This document shows positions 32,609-41,785 of a DNA stretch of 64,000 bases, in pieces (the first letter of the stretch is position 1; each line of letters opens with the position of its first letter). The position numbers and the translations under genes were made by a program. The DNA comes from Microbacterium sp. zg-B96 (lineage in GTDB: Bacteria; Actinomycetota; Actinomycetes; Actinomycetales; Microbacteriaceae). Location of the stretch: the NCBI RefSeq assembly GCF_030246865.1, contig NZ_CP126738.1, forward strand, positions 2,418,001 through 2,482,000. Direction: 5' to 3'. A model generated the notes under the pieces. The model made no database searches, was not told the origin of the DNA, and saw only the letters and a list, made by a program, of their open reading frames with translations.

Positions 32609-34915
32609 TCAGCGACGGCGCAAGGAGCGGCGGGTGGCCCCTGTCGGCGCCGGTTTGGCGACGTTGTGCTCGGCGGGAGCGCCGCCGCCAGCGCCAGCGC
32701 CGCCGGCGCCGGCGCCGACCTCACCCGCAGCCCGTTGCCGCCCGCCGATGTCGTTGCGCCACAGCTTCGACGGCCACCAGATGGCCCGGCCGATGTCATA
32801 CGACAGCGCCGGCACCAGCAGCGACCGCACGATGAACGTGTCCAGCAGCACGCCGAACGCGACGATGAACGCCAGCTGCGCGAGGAATAGGATCGGGATA
32901 ACGCCCAGCGCGGCGAAGGTCGCTGCGAGCACGAGCCCGGCAGAGGTGATCACCCCGCCGGTGGCGACGAGCCCCCGCAGGATGCCGAGGCGGGTGCCGT
33001 GCGCGAGGGACTCCTCCCGCACGCGCGTCATGAGGAAGATGTTGTAGTCGATGCCGAGCGCGACGAGGAACACGAACCCGTACAGCGGGACGGCGGGATC
33101 GGCCCCGGGGAAGTCGAAGATCCCGTTGAAGACCAGCGCGCTCACCCCCAGCGCGGAGCCGAACGACAATATGACGGTGCCGATCAGCAGCACCGGCGCG
33201 AGCAGCGATCGCAGCAGCGCGATGAGGATGATCAGGATCACCAGCAGGATGATCGGGATGATCAGCGTGCGGTCGCGGATCGACGTGTCGTTGGTGTCGA
33301 CGTCGGTCGCCGTCTCGCCACCCACCAGCACGTCGCTGCCGACGGTGTCGGTGAGCTCGGTGCGCAGGTCGCGCACGACGTCCTCCGCGGCGATCGAGTC
33401 GGCGGTGTCGGTCAGGGTCGCAACGAGCAGCACGTCGCCCTCGGCCACGGTGGGCGCCGGCACGGGCGTTCCGGGGGGACCCATCGCGGTGAAGACGACG
33501 TCCCCACCCTCCAAGGCCACGCCCGCCTGACCGTTGGGCGAATCCTCCGACGCCACGGCGACCGAGTCGATGCCGTCGTTGGCGGTGAGCACCTCGACAC
33601 CTGCGGCGAGCTGATCCTCCGGGAGGATCACGTACACCGGGCTGCCGGAGCCCCCCGGAAAGTGCTCGACGAGCTCGTCCTGCCCGTCGCGGGCTTCGGA
33701 CGCACCGAGCACGAGGTCGCTCGAGGGCACTCCATCGGCCTTCAGCTGGGTGACCCCGAAGCACGCGGCCAGCAGCACCAGCGTGGAGACGATCCACACG
33801 GCACGCGGATGCCGCGAGACGAACCGGGCCTGGCGGGGCCACAGTCCCTTCTGCGGCTGGGTGAAGTCATCCGGGATGCCGAGCGCGTCGGGCTTGGGAG
33901 CGAACGGCCAGAACGCCGCCCGCCCGGTGAGCGCCAACATCGCCGGCAGGAAGGTGAGAGCCGACAGCATCGCGAACGCGATGCCGATCGACGCGATCGG
34001 GCCGAGCGCCCGGTTCGTGGCGAGGTCACTGAGCAACAGGCACAGCAGCCCCGCGATCACGGTGCCGCCGGAGGCCAGGATCGGCTCGAACGCCCCACGC
34101 CAAGCCGCCATCGTCGCTTCCCACCGATGCTTGCCCGAGGCGAGCGCCTCCCGGAAGCGCGCGACGTACAGCAGCGCATAGTCGGTGGCCGCGCCGATCA
34201 CGAGGATGAACAAGATCCCCTGTACCTGCCCGTTGAGCACGAAGATGCCCGCCTTCGCGAGCCACCACACCGTCAGCAGCGCCACGCACAGCGCGAACAC
34301 GCTGGTCAGCAGCACGAGCACCGGCAGCAGCGGCGACCGGTAAACGATGATGAGGATGACGAACACGGCGATGAGCGCGACCGCCAGCAGGATCCCGTCG
34401 ATGCCGAGGAACCCTTCGACGAGGTCCGCGGAGAACCCGGCGGGGCCGGTCACCCACGTTTCGATGCCGGCTGGTGCCACGTCGACGAGGTGCTGACGCA
34501 GCTCGGTGACGGCGTCGGCGAGCTCGGCGTCGGCATCCAACGGCACGAAGATCTGCACTGCCTCGCCGTCCTCGGACGGCACCGCGGGCGAGACCTCACC
34601 GGCCACTGCGTCGAGGTCGGCCAGGCCCGCGGCAACCTCGCCGAGTTCGGCCAGCTGCTCTTCGGTCAGCTCGCCGTCGCCGGTGGCCACGACCAGGGCG
34701 GGCACGCTGTCATCGCCGAGGAACGCCCCCAGTCGCTCGTTCACCTGCGTCGCGTCGGCGCTGGAAGGCAGGTAGGCGGAGCGGTCGTTGATCGCGACCT
34801 CGTCGACCTTGCCGAAGTACGGGCCGCCGATCGAACCGCCGATCAGCCACACCAGCACCAGGATCGCCGGAATTCCGATGCGCAACCAGCGCGGCACGGT
34901 TCGCTCATTTGCCAT
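32609..34915 (-). CDS. MMPL-family RND transporter
   Basis: 768 residues with the two-fold RND layout: helix one (IGIPAILVLVWLIGGSIGG), a large outer loop of about 140 residues, five helices, a second single helix (AVWIVSTLVLLAACFGV), a second large loop and five more helices. The GxxxDY element (GAATDYALLYVARFRE) and its repeat (LGIDYNIFLMTRVREE) mark the proton-relay segments. MMPL proteins export lipids or drugs. A Gly/Ala-rich cytoplasmic tail (GAGAGGAGAG) ends the protein. A 15-bp palindrome lies just upstream of the start. Confidence 0.92.
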   Translation of the reverse strand: MANERTVPRWLRIGIPAILVLVWLIGGSIGGPYFGKVDEVAINDRSAYLPSSADATQVNERLGAFLGDDSVPALVVATGDGELTEEQLAELGEVAAGLADLDAVAGEVSPAVPSEDGEAVQIFVPLDADAELADAVTELRQHLVDVAPAGIETWVTGPAGFSADLVEGFLGIDGILLAVALIAVFVILIIVYRSPLLPVLVLLTSVFALCVALLTVWWLAKAGIFVLNGQVQGILFILVIGAATDYALLYVARFREALASGKHRWEATMAAWRGAFEPILASGGTVIAGLLCLLLSDLATNRALGPIASIGIAFAMLSALTFLPAMLALTGRAAFWPFAPKPDALGIPDDFTQPQKGLWPRQARFVSRHPRAVWIVSTLVLLAACFGVTQLKADGVPSSDLVLGASEARDGQDELVEHFPGGSGSPVYVILPEDQLAAGVEVLTANDGIDSVAVASEDSPNGQAGVALEGGDVVFTAMGPPGTPVPAPTVAEGDVLLVATLTDTADSIAAEDVVRDLRTELTDTVGSDVLVGGETATDVDTNDTSIRDRTLIIPIILLVILIILIALLRSLLAPVLLIGTVILSFGSALGVSALVFNGIFDFPGADPAVPLYGFVFLVALGIDYNIFLMTRVREESLAHGTRLGILRGLVATGGVITSAGLVLAATFAALGVIPILFLAQLAFIVAFGVLLDTFIVRSLLVPALSYDIGRAIWWPSKLWRNDIGGRQRAAGEVGAGAGGAGAGGGAPAEHNVAKPAPTGATRRSLRRR

Positions 34916-34919
34916 ATTG

Positions 34920-34934
34920 CTAGCTTATCTAGCG
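34920..34934. promoter_or_regulatory. Palindrome upstream of the MMPL transporter
   Basis: GCTAG-N5-CTAGC, a perfect 5-bp-arm inverted repeat 5 bp before the ATG at 34915, probably in the untranslated leader or promoter. It is a candidate repressor site; no regulator gene is adjacent. Confidence 0.45.
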
Positions 34935-34960
34935 ATCACCGAGATCGCCACCGGGCGACC

Positions 34961-35356
34961 TCAGCCGCGAACGAACAGAAGAATTCCGGATGCCGCGAAC
35001 GCCAGCACCCCGAGCATCGCGAGCCCCGCGGCCAGCCAGGCGGCGGCGCGCACACCGGGTGAGTGGTGCGTCAATCGGAAGCGGTCGCGGGAGCCGTGCC
35101 GGTACCAGATGTCGACCATCGACTCGCCGGCGAGGCGCTCCGCGTCGGCGTGGCTGGCGACAGCGCCGCCCACTCCCCCGTCATCGTCGAACCAGCGGAC
35201 GACGGTGCGGTCCTCGTCCTGGTCCACGACACCGCGGGTGGGAAGCCACGATCCGTCCACCGCCCACAGCACGAGGGCGACGAGTCCGACCAGCGCGCCG
35301 GCGCCGAGGCCAACCCAGCTGAAGATCTCGAGGATCGCGTCGAGCGCGGCATCCAT
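34961..35356 (-). CDS. Two-helix membrane protein, 131 aa
   Basis: 131 residues from ATG 35356 with GGGGG 4 nt upstream. Helix one is at residues 9-32 (LEIFSWVGLGAGALVGLVAL), helix two at the C-terminus (AWLAAGLAMLGVLAFAASGI); between them is a roughly 65-residue, acidic, beta-rich loop (VVDQDEDRTVVRWFDDDGGV) that probably lies outside or inside depending on topology. Conserved-looking HADAERLAG and DIWYRHGSRDRFRLT patterns suggest a real family, unnamed here. It precedes the MMPL gene by 45 bp. Confidence 0.65.
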   Translation of the reverse strand: MDAALDAILEIFSWVGLGAGALVGLVALVLWAVDGSWLPTRGVVDQDEDRTVVRWFDDDGGVGGAVASHADAERLAGESMVDIWYRHGSRDRFRLTHHSPGVRAAAWLAAGLAMLGVLAFAASGILLFVRG

Positions 35357-35386
35357 GAGTCCCCCTGCGCGCTCGATCACCCGATA

Positions 35387-35418
35387 CGAAAATGGGGCTC
35401 CGAAGAGCCCCACTTTCG
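35387..35418 (-). terminator. Hairpin terminator after tRNA-Thr
   Basis: A 14-bp stem (CGAAAATGGGGCTC with GAGCCCCACTTTCG, one A-C mismatch) and a 4-nt CGAA loop. It lies directly beyond the 3' end of tRNA-Thr on the minus strand; the A/T base of the stem supplies the U-rich side. Confidence 0.75.
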
Positions 35419-35423
35419 GTCAG

Positions 35424-35496
35424 AGCCACCTAAGGGAATCGAACCCTTGACCTATTCATTACGAGTGAATCGCTCTGCCGTCTGAGCTAAGGTGGC
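35424..35496 (-). tRNA. tRNA-Thr (anticodon CGU)
   Basis: A 73-nt cloverleaf on the minus strand: acceptor GCCACCT/AGGTGGC, D arm GCTC/GAGC, anticodon loop CTCGTAA (CGT), T arm AAGGG-TTCGATT-CCCTT, discriminator T. CCA is not encoded. A hairpin terminator follows. Confidence 0.97.
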
Positions 35497-35564
35497 GTAC
35501 TCCGCTTGCGCGGTGCACGATCATCGATCTTACATGGCCGAAAGTGCGCTCGCGAACCGGCGGA

Positions 35565-37118
35565 TCACTCGCAACGCAGGCCGTCCTCGGGCACGGTGCC
35601 GTCCACGAGATACGCCTCGACGGCGGCATCCACACAGGCGTTGCCCTTGTTGTAGCCAGTGTGTCCCTCGCCCACGCGCGTGACGAGCACACCCGAGGCC
35701 AGCTGGTTCGCCAGCGACACCGACCACTCGTACGGCGTGGCGGGGTCGTTGGTGCTGCCGACCACCACGATCGGCGGTGCACCCTCTGCCGCGATCGGCT
35801 CGCGCACGCCGGTGGGCGGGTAGGGCCACACGGAGCAGGAGTCCGGCCCGCTCCAGTACGGCGCCACCGTCGGCGCCTGCGCGTTCAGCAGCGTTTCGGC
35901 GGCGGCCTCTTCGGTGCCGTCGCTCACCGGGTAGTCCATGCAGTTGTACGCCCGGAACGCCTCGGTCGAGTTGTCGGTGTAGACCCCGCCCTGGCGCCCG
36001 TTGTAGAAGTCGGCCAACTGCAGCGCGAGGTCGGGGTTGCCCTCGAGTGCGTCGGCAAGCGCGTCGATGAGGAAGGGCCAGCTGCCCTGCGCGTACAGCG
36101 CGGCGATGATGCCGGTCATGAGCGAATCCGCTCCCAGCTGCCTGCCGTCCGCTCCCTGCAACGGGCGTGCGTCGACGCTGGCCAGAAGCGTGCCGAGGTC
36201 GGCCATGGCATCATCGACCGTGCCGCGGAAGGGGCAGTCCTGACCCTCGAGACACGCGGCCATGAACGCGCGCAGTGCCGACTCGAAACCGACCGCCTGG
36301 GTGATGCCGACCTCCAGCCCTGATACGGCGGGATCGATGGCGCCGTCGAGCACCAGCCGGCCCACCCGCTCCGGGTAGAGCTTGGCGTAGGTGGCGCCGA
36401 GGAACGTCCCGTACGAGTAGCCGAGGTAATGCAGCTGGTGGTCACCGAGCACGCCGCGCAGCAGGTCGAGGTCGTGCGCGGCCTGGATCGTGGTGATGTA
36501 CGGGAGGATGCCGTCGCTGTTCGCTTCGCAGGACTCGGCGAACTCGGCGTTGCGGTCGGTGAGTTCTTCTTCCCATTCGACGGAGCCGCGTGGGTTCTGC
36601 GGCAGGTCGTACAGGTACGCGTCCATCTCGGCGGCGTCGAAGCAGCGCACGGCGGTGGATTCCCCCACCCCGCGCGGGTCGAAGCCGATGACGTCGTAGT
36701 TCTGCCGCAGCGCCTCACCGGTGGCGAAACTCGCCGAATCACGCACGAGCGCGACGCCGCTGGCTCCCGGTCCGCCGGGGTTGGTCAGCAGCGATGCGAT
36801 GGGCTCACCCGAGTCGGAGTGGCGGCGGATGACGGCCAGGTCGATCTCGCCGTCGCCTGGTTCGTCCCAGTTCAGCGGTGCGGTGACGGTGGCGCAGTCG
36901 TAGTACCCGCCGTCGACGCCGTCGCAGGGCTGCCAGTCGACGGCCTGCTCGTAGAACGGCAGCAGCTCGGCAGAGACGCCGTCGACGACGGGAGCACGGC
37001 TCGGCCCCGGCGAAGGCTGGGCCTCGTCGGGGATCATCGCCGACAGACACCCGGTGAGGGCGAGCGTGAGCGCGGCGAGTGACGAGGTGACGAGCAGGAG
37101 ACGGCGGCGAATGCTCAC
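35565..37118 (-). CDS. Secreted lipoprotein alpha/beta hydrolase (tripeptidyl aminopeptidase-like)
   Basis: 517 residues from GTG 37118, which overlaps the holB stop (GTGA). The lipoprotein signal is RRRLLLVTSSLAALTLALTG with the lipidated Cys after it. The alpha/beta-hydrolase domain has LLTNPGGPGASG (oxyanion), DVIGFDPRGVG, nucleophile GYSYGT and a C-terminal TAP-like part with VVVGSTNDPATPYEWS and GEGHTGY, giving the Asp and His. This matches the SCO-type mycelium-associated tripeptidyl aminopeptidases. It probably trims N-terminal tripeptides from exported proteins at the outer membrane face. Confidence 0.88.
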   Translation of the reverse strand: MSIRRRLLLVTSSLAALTLALTGCLSAMIPDEAQPSPGPSRAPVVDGVSAELLPFYEQAVDWQPCDGVDGGYYDCATVTAPLNWDEPGDGEIDLAVIRRHSDSGEPIASLLTNPGGPGASGVALVRDSASFATGEALRQNYDVIGFDPRGVGESTAVRCFDAAEMDAYLYDLPQNPRGSVEWEEELTDRNAEFAESCEANSDGILPYITTIQAAHDLDLLRGVLGDHQLHYLGYSYGTFLGATYAKLYPERVGRLVLDGAIDPAVSGLEVGITQAVGFESALRAFMAACLEGQDCPFRGTVDDAMADLGTLLASVDARPLQGADGRQLGADSLMTGIIAALYAQGSWPFLIDALADALEGNPDLALQLADFYNGRQGGVYTDNSTEAFRAYNCMDYPVSDGTEEAAAETLLNAQAPTVAPYWSGPDSCSVWPYPPTGVREPIAAEGAPPIVVVGSTNDPATPYEWSVSLANQLASGVLVTRVGEGHTGYNKGNACVDAAVEAYLVDGTVPEDGLRCE

Positions 37119-38302
37119 GGGGTCCTTCCGCTGGCGACGGTGACGAGCATGCTCTCGAGCGCGAGCACCGGCGCGGCGTTCTGCTCGAGGTTGGTGCGGG
37201 TGACGGCGATCTGGTCGAGCACGGTGAGGGTGCGCTGCATGGTCCACGCCGCGGCGAGGGCGCGCAGGTCGGCTTCGAGTTCGCGGTTGATCAGGTCGCC
37301 GTCGCGGCCGAACTGCAGCATCAGGGTGTCACGGTACAGCGACTGCAGGTCGGTGAGCACCCGGTCGATGCCGTCGCGCAGGCTGCGCGTGGCGCGGCGC
37401 TTCTGTTCGTCCTCGAGGGCATTGATCTGCCCCCGCACCGACGGCGGCACGGCGGCGCCCTCGGCGATTCCGAGCGTGCGCCGCAGCGACGCGCGTTCGG
37501 CCTCGTCCCGGTCGGCGGTGAGCGACTTGGCGTCTTCCGTGGCGGCCTGCACGATGCGGCCGGCGACCTCCACGGCATCGCCCACGCCCCGCACGCTCAG
37601 CACGGCGCGCAAGGTCTGCTCGCGGCGGGCGCGCGATGCGGCATCCGTCGCCAGTCGCTGCGCCATGCCGATGTGACGCTGCGCGAGCCGGGCCGACTGC
37701 TCGGCGATCGCCTCGTCCACCCCGGTGCGCTGCACGATGAGGCGCGCCACGTCAGCGATCTCGGGATCGCGCAGGCGCAGCGTCCGCACCCGCGAGCGGA
37801 TCGTCGGCAGCAGGTCGGCGTCGCTCGGCGCGCACAGCACCCAGACGGTGCGCGGAGGTGGCTCTTCGAGCGCCTTGAGCAGCACGTTCGAGGTGCGCTC
37901 GGTCATGCGATCGGCGTCTTCGACGACGATCACGCGGTACCGGCCCAGCGACGGCGAGAAGTAGGAGCGCTCCACGAGGGAGCGGGCGTCCTTGATCGAG
38001 ATGATCACGCCCTCGGCGCGCAGCGTCGTGAGGTCGGGGTGGGTGCCGCCGAGCACCTGGCGCATCACATGCTCTTCGCCCTCGTCGGCGATCAGCTGCG
38101 CGGCGAAGGCATGCGCGATGGTGGAGCGACCCGATCCGGGTGGACCGGTGATGAGCCACGCGTGCGTCATCGCGGCGGGATCGGATGCCGCGGCCTGCAG
38201 CTGCGCGACCGCCTCGTCCTGCCCCCAGATCTCCCCCCATGGCAATGAGTGCACGGTGGGGGCGGATTCCATGGGCTCCAGCTTATCGACGGGCATCGAC
38301 AC
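37115..38302 (-). CDS. holB: DNA polymerase III subunit delta-prime
   Basis: 395 residues from GTG 38302 (ATG 38296 also possible). AAA+ clamp-loader ATPase fold: P-loop-like GPPGSGRST at 53-61, VVEDADRMTERTSNVLLKAL (Walker B region) and the SRVRTLRL arginine segment. The zinc-finger cysteines of the E. coli protein are not evident, as in many actinobacteria. It loads the beta clamp on DNA. It sits in the tight topA-tmk-holB order and overlaps the following hydrolase gene. Confidence 0.95.
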   Translation of the reverse strand: MSMPVDKLEPMESAPTVHSLPWGEIWGQDEAVAQLQAAASDPAAMTHAWLITGPPGSGRSTIAHAFAAQLIADEGEEHVMRQVLGGTHPDLTTLRAEGVIISIKDARSLVERSYFSPSLGRYRVIVVEDADRMTERTSNVLLKALEEPPPRTVWVLCAPSDADLLPTIRSRVRTLRLRDPEIADVARLIVQRTGVDEAIAEQSARLAQRHIGMAQRLATDAASRARREQTLRAVLSVRGVGDAVEVAGRIVQAATEDAKSLTADRDEAERASLRRTLGIAEGAAVPPSVRGQINALEDEQKRRATRSLRDGIDRVLTDLQSLYRDTLMLQFGRDGDLINRELEADLRALAAAWTMQRTLTVLDQIAVTRTNLEQNAAPVLALESMLVTVASGRTP

Positions 38303-38313
38303 GACGGCCCCGG

Positions 38314-38940
38314 TCAGGACAGCGCGGCCGAGATGCGGGCCTGCACCCGCGCGGCGATCTCGTCGACGGGCAGCAGGGCATCCACGACGAGGAAGCGGTC
38401 GGGTTCGGATGCCGCAAGCTCCAGGAACCCGGCCCGGACCCGCTCGTGGAACTCGGTGAGCTCGGCTTCAAGCCGGTCGAACGGCTTGTCGTCGGCGTCG
38501 AGGCGGGTGCGCGCGGCGACCGGGTCCAGATCCAGCAGCACCGTGACATCGGGCAGGGCGCCCTCTGTCGCCCACAGCGACAGGTCGCGCACCTCACCGG
38601 CATCCAGCACCCGCCCGGCGCCCTGATAGGCGACGGAGGAGTCGAGGTAGCGGTCCTGGATCACGACGTCGCCGCGCTCGAGCGCGGGACGAACGAGGGT
38701 CGCGACGTGATGCGCGCGGTCGGCCGCGTACAGCAGCGCCTCGGCGCGCGGCGCGATGTCCCCGCGGTGGTGCAGCACGATGTCGCGCACCAGCACTCCG
38801 ACCTCGGTGCCGCCCGGTTCCCGGGTGCGCACGACGGTGCGCCCCTGCGCCTGCAGCCACTCGTGCAGCAGGCCGGCCTGGGTGGTCTTTCCGGCCCCGT
38901 CGCCACCTTCGAACGTGACCCAGAGACCCGCGGCGCTCAC
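38314..38940 (-). CDS. tmk: Thymidylate kinase
   Basis: 208 residues; GTG 38940 overlaps the topA stop (GTGA). P-loop GGDGAGKTT at 12-20, the DR(H/Y) element DRYLDSSVAYQG and the REPGGTEVG loop are all present. It phosphorylates dTMP to dTDP for DNA synthesis. It is coupled to topA upstream, with holB following after 11 bp. Confidence 0.97.
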   Translation of the reverse strand: MSAAGLWVTFEGGDGAGKTTQAGLLHEWLQAQGRTVVRTREPGGTEVGVLVRDIVLHHRGDIAPRAEALLYAADRAHHVATLVRPALERGDVVIQDRYLDSSVAYQGAGRVLDAGEVRDLSLWATEGALPDVTVLLDLDPVAARTRLDADDKPFDRLEAELTEFHERVRAGFLELAASEPDRFLVVDALLPVDEIAARVQARISAALS

Positions 38941-41651
38941 TTCTTGGCCGCGGCCTTACGCGGCGCAGCCTTGCGGGCGGTGGCGCGCTTGGGCGCCGGT
39001 CCCTTCGCGCGCTTGTCGGCCAACAGCTCGACGGCGCGCTCGAAGGTGATCTCTTCGGCGTTCTCGCCGCGCGGGATGGTGGCGTTGGTCGTGCCGTCGG
39101 TGACGTACGGACCGAAGCGGCCGTCCTTCAGCTTGATCGGCTTGCCGCTGACCGGGTCGGCCTCGAATTCCTTGAGCGCGCTGGACGCGCCGCGGGCGCC
39201 GTACTTCGGCTGCGCGTACACGGCGAGGGCCTCGTCGAGGGTGATGTCGAAGAGCTGGTCCTCGCTCTGCAGCGTGCGCGAGTCGGTGCCCTTCTTCAGG
39301 TACGGGCCGTACCTGCCGTTCTGCGCGGTGATCTCGGCGCCCGTTTCGGGGTCCACACCCACGACGCGGGGCAGCGCGAGCAGCTTCAGCGCGGTGTTCA
39401 GGTCGACCGTCTCGACCGACATGCTCTTGAACAGCGACGCGGTGCGCGGCTTCGGGGCGGCATCCGCCTTCTTGCGCGTGGTCTTCTTCTTGGGCGCCTC
39501 TTCGACAACTCCGGTCTCGGCGTCGACGGCATCCGGATCGACCGGCTCCACTTCCTGCACGTACGGGCCGAATCGGCCGTCCTTCACGACGACCAGCTTG
39601 CCGTTGTCGGGGTTCTCCCCCAGCACCCGGTCCCCGGCCACCGGAGCGTCGATGAGCTCCTGTGCGCGGGCGGGAGTCAGCTCGTCGGGGGCGAGCTCGT
39701 CGGGGACGTTGACGATGCGGGGCTTGGCCTCGGGGTCGCCGCTGGGGTCGGGGACCTCCAGATACGGCCCGTACTTGCCGAAGCGGAGCGTGGCCACGTC
39801 GCCGATGGGCGTGGAGTTGAGTTCGCGCGCATCGATGTCGCCGAGGTTGTCGACGATGTGACGCAGGCCCACGTGGTCCTTGGAGCCGTAGTAGAAGTCC
39901 TTCAGCCACGCGACCCGCTGCTGCTCGCCGCGGGCGATGGCGTCGAGGTCGTCTTCCAGCGCGGCGGTGAAGTCGTAGTCGACCAGGTCGGCGAAGTACT
40001 GCTCGAGCAGACGCACGACGCTGAACGACAGCCAGCTGGGCACGAGTGCCTGGCCGCGCTTGGTGACGTAGCCGCGGTCGAGGATGACATCGATGATGCT
40101 GGCGAAGGTCGACGGGCGGCCGATGCCCTTCTCCTCCAGCGCCTTGACCAGGCTCGCCTCGGTGTAGCGGGGCTTGGGGCTCGTGGCGTGGCCCTTGGGC
40201 TCCACCTCGCGCAGCGACAGGGTGTCGCCGACGGCGAGGATGGGCAGCGACTGGTCGGCGTCACGGTCGGCGTCGCTGCGCTTCTCGTCACGGCCCTCTT
40301 CGTACGCCTCGAGGAAGCCCTTGAACGTGTAAACGGTGCCCGACGCGGTGAACTCGGCGCTGCGGCCGGCCGCGGTGGCGGTGAGGACGACCGTGGTGGT
40401 CTCGTACTTGGCGTCGGCCATCTGGCTCGCGACAGTGCGCTTCCAGATGAGGTCGTACAGGCGCGCCTCGTCGCGGTCGAGCTCGCCCGCCACGGATGCC
40501 GGCGTGCGGAACTGCTCGCCGGAGGGGCGGATCGCCTCGTGCGCCTCCTGGGCGTTGCGGCTCTTGCTGCGGTATTCGCGGGGCTTGTCGGGCACGGATG
40601 CCGCGCCGTACAGCGCCGTCGCCTGCGCCCGGGCCGCCTCGATCGCCTGCGTGCTCAGCGCCGTCGAGTCGGTACGCATATAAGTGATGAAGCCCTTTTC
40701 GTAGAGCCGCTGGGCAACGCTCATGGCGTGCTTCGCGCTCATCGAGAGCTTGCGGCCGGCTTCCTGCTGCATCGTCGACGTCGTGAACGGCGCCTTCGGG
40801 CTGCGGGTGCCGGGCTTGGAGTCGACGGAGGTGACGGATGCCGTGGCTTTCGCGGCGATGGCCTCGGCCAGTTCCCGCGCCTGCTTCTCATCGAAGACGA
40901 TGACGGCCTTCTTCAGCTCACCGCGGTCGTCGAAGTCGGTGCCGCGGGCCAGCGGCAGACCGTCGACGCGGGCCAGGCGCGTGCCGAAGCTCGCGCCGTC
41001 CTTGGCGGCGGTGGCCTCGACGTCCCAGTACGACGCGGAGACGAACGCCATGCGCTCACGCTCACGCTCGACGACCATGCGGGTCGCGGCGGACTGCACG
41101 CGGCCGGCGCTGAGCGCCTGCCCTTCGCGGCCACTGCCGATCTTGCGCCACAGCACCGGCGAGACGTCCCAGCCGTAGAGGCGGTCGAGCACCCGGCGGG
41201 TCTCCTGCGCGTCGACGAGCGCGTGGTCCAGTTCCCGGGTGTTCTCGGCGGCCGCCTGGATGGCGTCCTTGGTGATCTCGTGGAACACCATGCGCTTGAC
41301 CGGCACCTTGGGCTTGAGCACCTCGAGGAGGTGCCACGCGATGGCCTCGCCCTCGCGGTCCTCATCAGTGGCGAGCAGCACTTCGGCGGCACCCTTCAGT
41401 GCGCGCTTGAGTTCGGCGACCGTCTTGGTCTTGCGGTCGTTGACGACGTAGAGCGGATCGAAGTCGTTGTCGACGTCGATCGAGTACTTGCCGTAGGCGG
41501 CCTTCTTGTCCGCCGGGATGTCCTTCTTATCCGCGAGATCGCGGATGTGGCCCACCGAGCTGAGCACCTCATAGTCATCGCCCAGGTATCCCTGGATCGA
41601 CTTCATCTTCGTCGGGGACTCGACGATGACGAGCTTCTTGCCCTGTGCCAC
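38937..41651 (-). CDS. topA: DNA topoisomerase I
   Basis: 904 residues from GTG 41651 (AAAGGCGG 5 nt upstream). TOPRIM domain with Glu11 (VIVESPTK) and the acidic triad TDEDREGE (95-102); catalytic Tyr324 in FITYMRTDS. The C-terminus has no zinc-finger cysteines. It has four GRFGPYV/GKYGPYL-type repeats between about residues 620 and 870, joined by acidic and Lys-rich linkers, and a basic tail rich in Lys/Ala/Pro, typical for actinobacterial enzymes. It relaxes negative supercoils. It heads the topA-tmk-holB-hydrolase operon. Confidence 0.98.
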   Translation of the reverse strand: MAQGKKLVIVESPTKMKSIQGYLGDDYEVLSSVGHIRDLADKKDIPADKKAAYGKYSIDVDNDFDPLYVVNDRKTKTVAELKRALKGAAEVLLATDEDREGEAIAWHLLEVLKPKVPVKRMVFHEITKDAIQAAAENTRELDHALVDAQETRRVLDRLYGWDVSPVLWRKIGSGREGQALSAGRVQSAATRMVVERERERMAFVSASYWDVEATAAKDGASFGTRLARVDGLPLARGTDFDDRGELKKAVIVFDEKQARELAEAIAAKATASVTSVDSKPGTRSPKAPFTTSTMQQEAGRKLSMSAKHAMSVAQRLYEKGFITYMRTDSTALSTQAIEAARAQATALYGAASVPDKPREYRSKSRNAQEAHEAIRPSGEQFRTPASVAGELDRDEARLYDLIWKRTVASQMADAKYETTTVVLTATAAGRSAEFTASGTVYTFKGFLEAYEEGRDEKRSDADRDADQSLPILAVGDTLSLREVEPKGHATSPKPRYTEASLVKALEEKGIGRPSTFASIIDVILDRGYVTKRGQALVPSWLSFSVVRLLEQYFADLVDYDFTAALEDDLDAIARGEQQRVAWLKDFYYGSKDHVGLRHIVDNLGDIDARELNSTPIGDVATLRFGKYGPYLEVPDPSGDPEAKPRIVNVPDELAPDELTPARAQELIDAPVAGDRVLGENPDNGKLVVVKDGRFGPYVQEVEPVDPDAVDAETGVVEEAPKKKTTRKKADAAPKPRTASLFKSMSVETVDLNTALKLLALPRVVGVDPETGAEITAQNGRYGPYLKKGTDSRTLQSEDQLFDITLDEALAVYAQPKYGARGASSALKEFEADPVSGKPIKLKDGRFGPYVTDGTTNATIPRGENAEEITFERAVELLADKRAKGPAPKRATARKAAPRKAAAKK

Positions 41652-41785
41652 GGTGGCCGCCTTTCTATCCGTGCACACCATACACACCGGCAAGCACAGG
41701 GAATGCTGAGTACGCTCAGGGCGCAGGACCCTCATTTCGCGGTGGCGGGTGGGGCGGACGCCGCGGCATCCACCCCACCCTCACC

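Noticed and set aside
32999..35062. Plus-strand frame of 687 codons
   Set aside because: Antisense to the MMPL transporter; hydrophilic Arg/His/Asp-rich product without domains.
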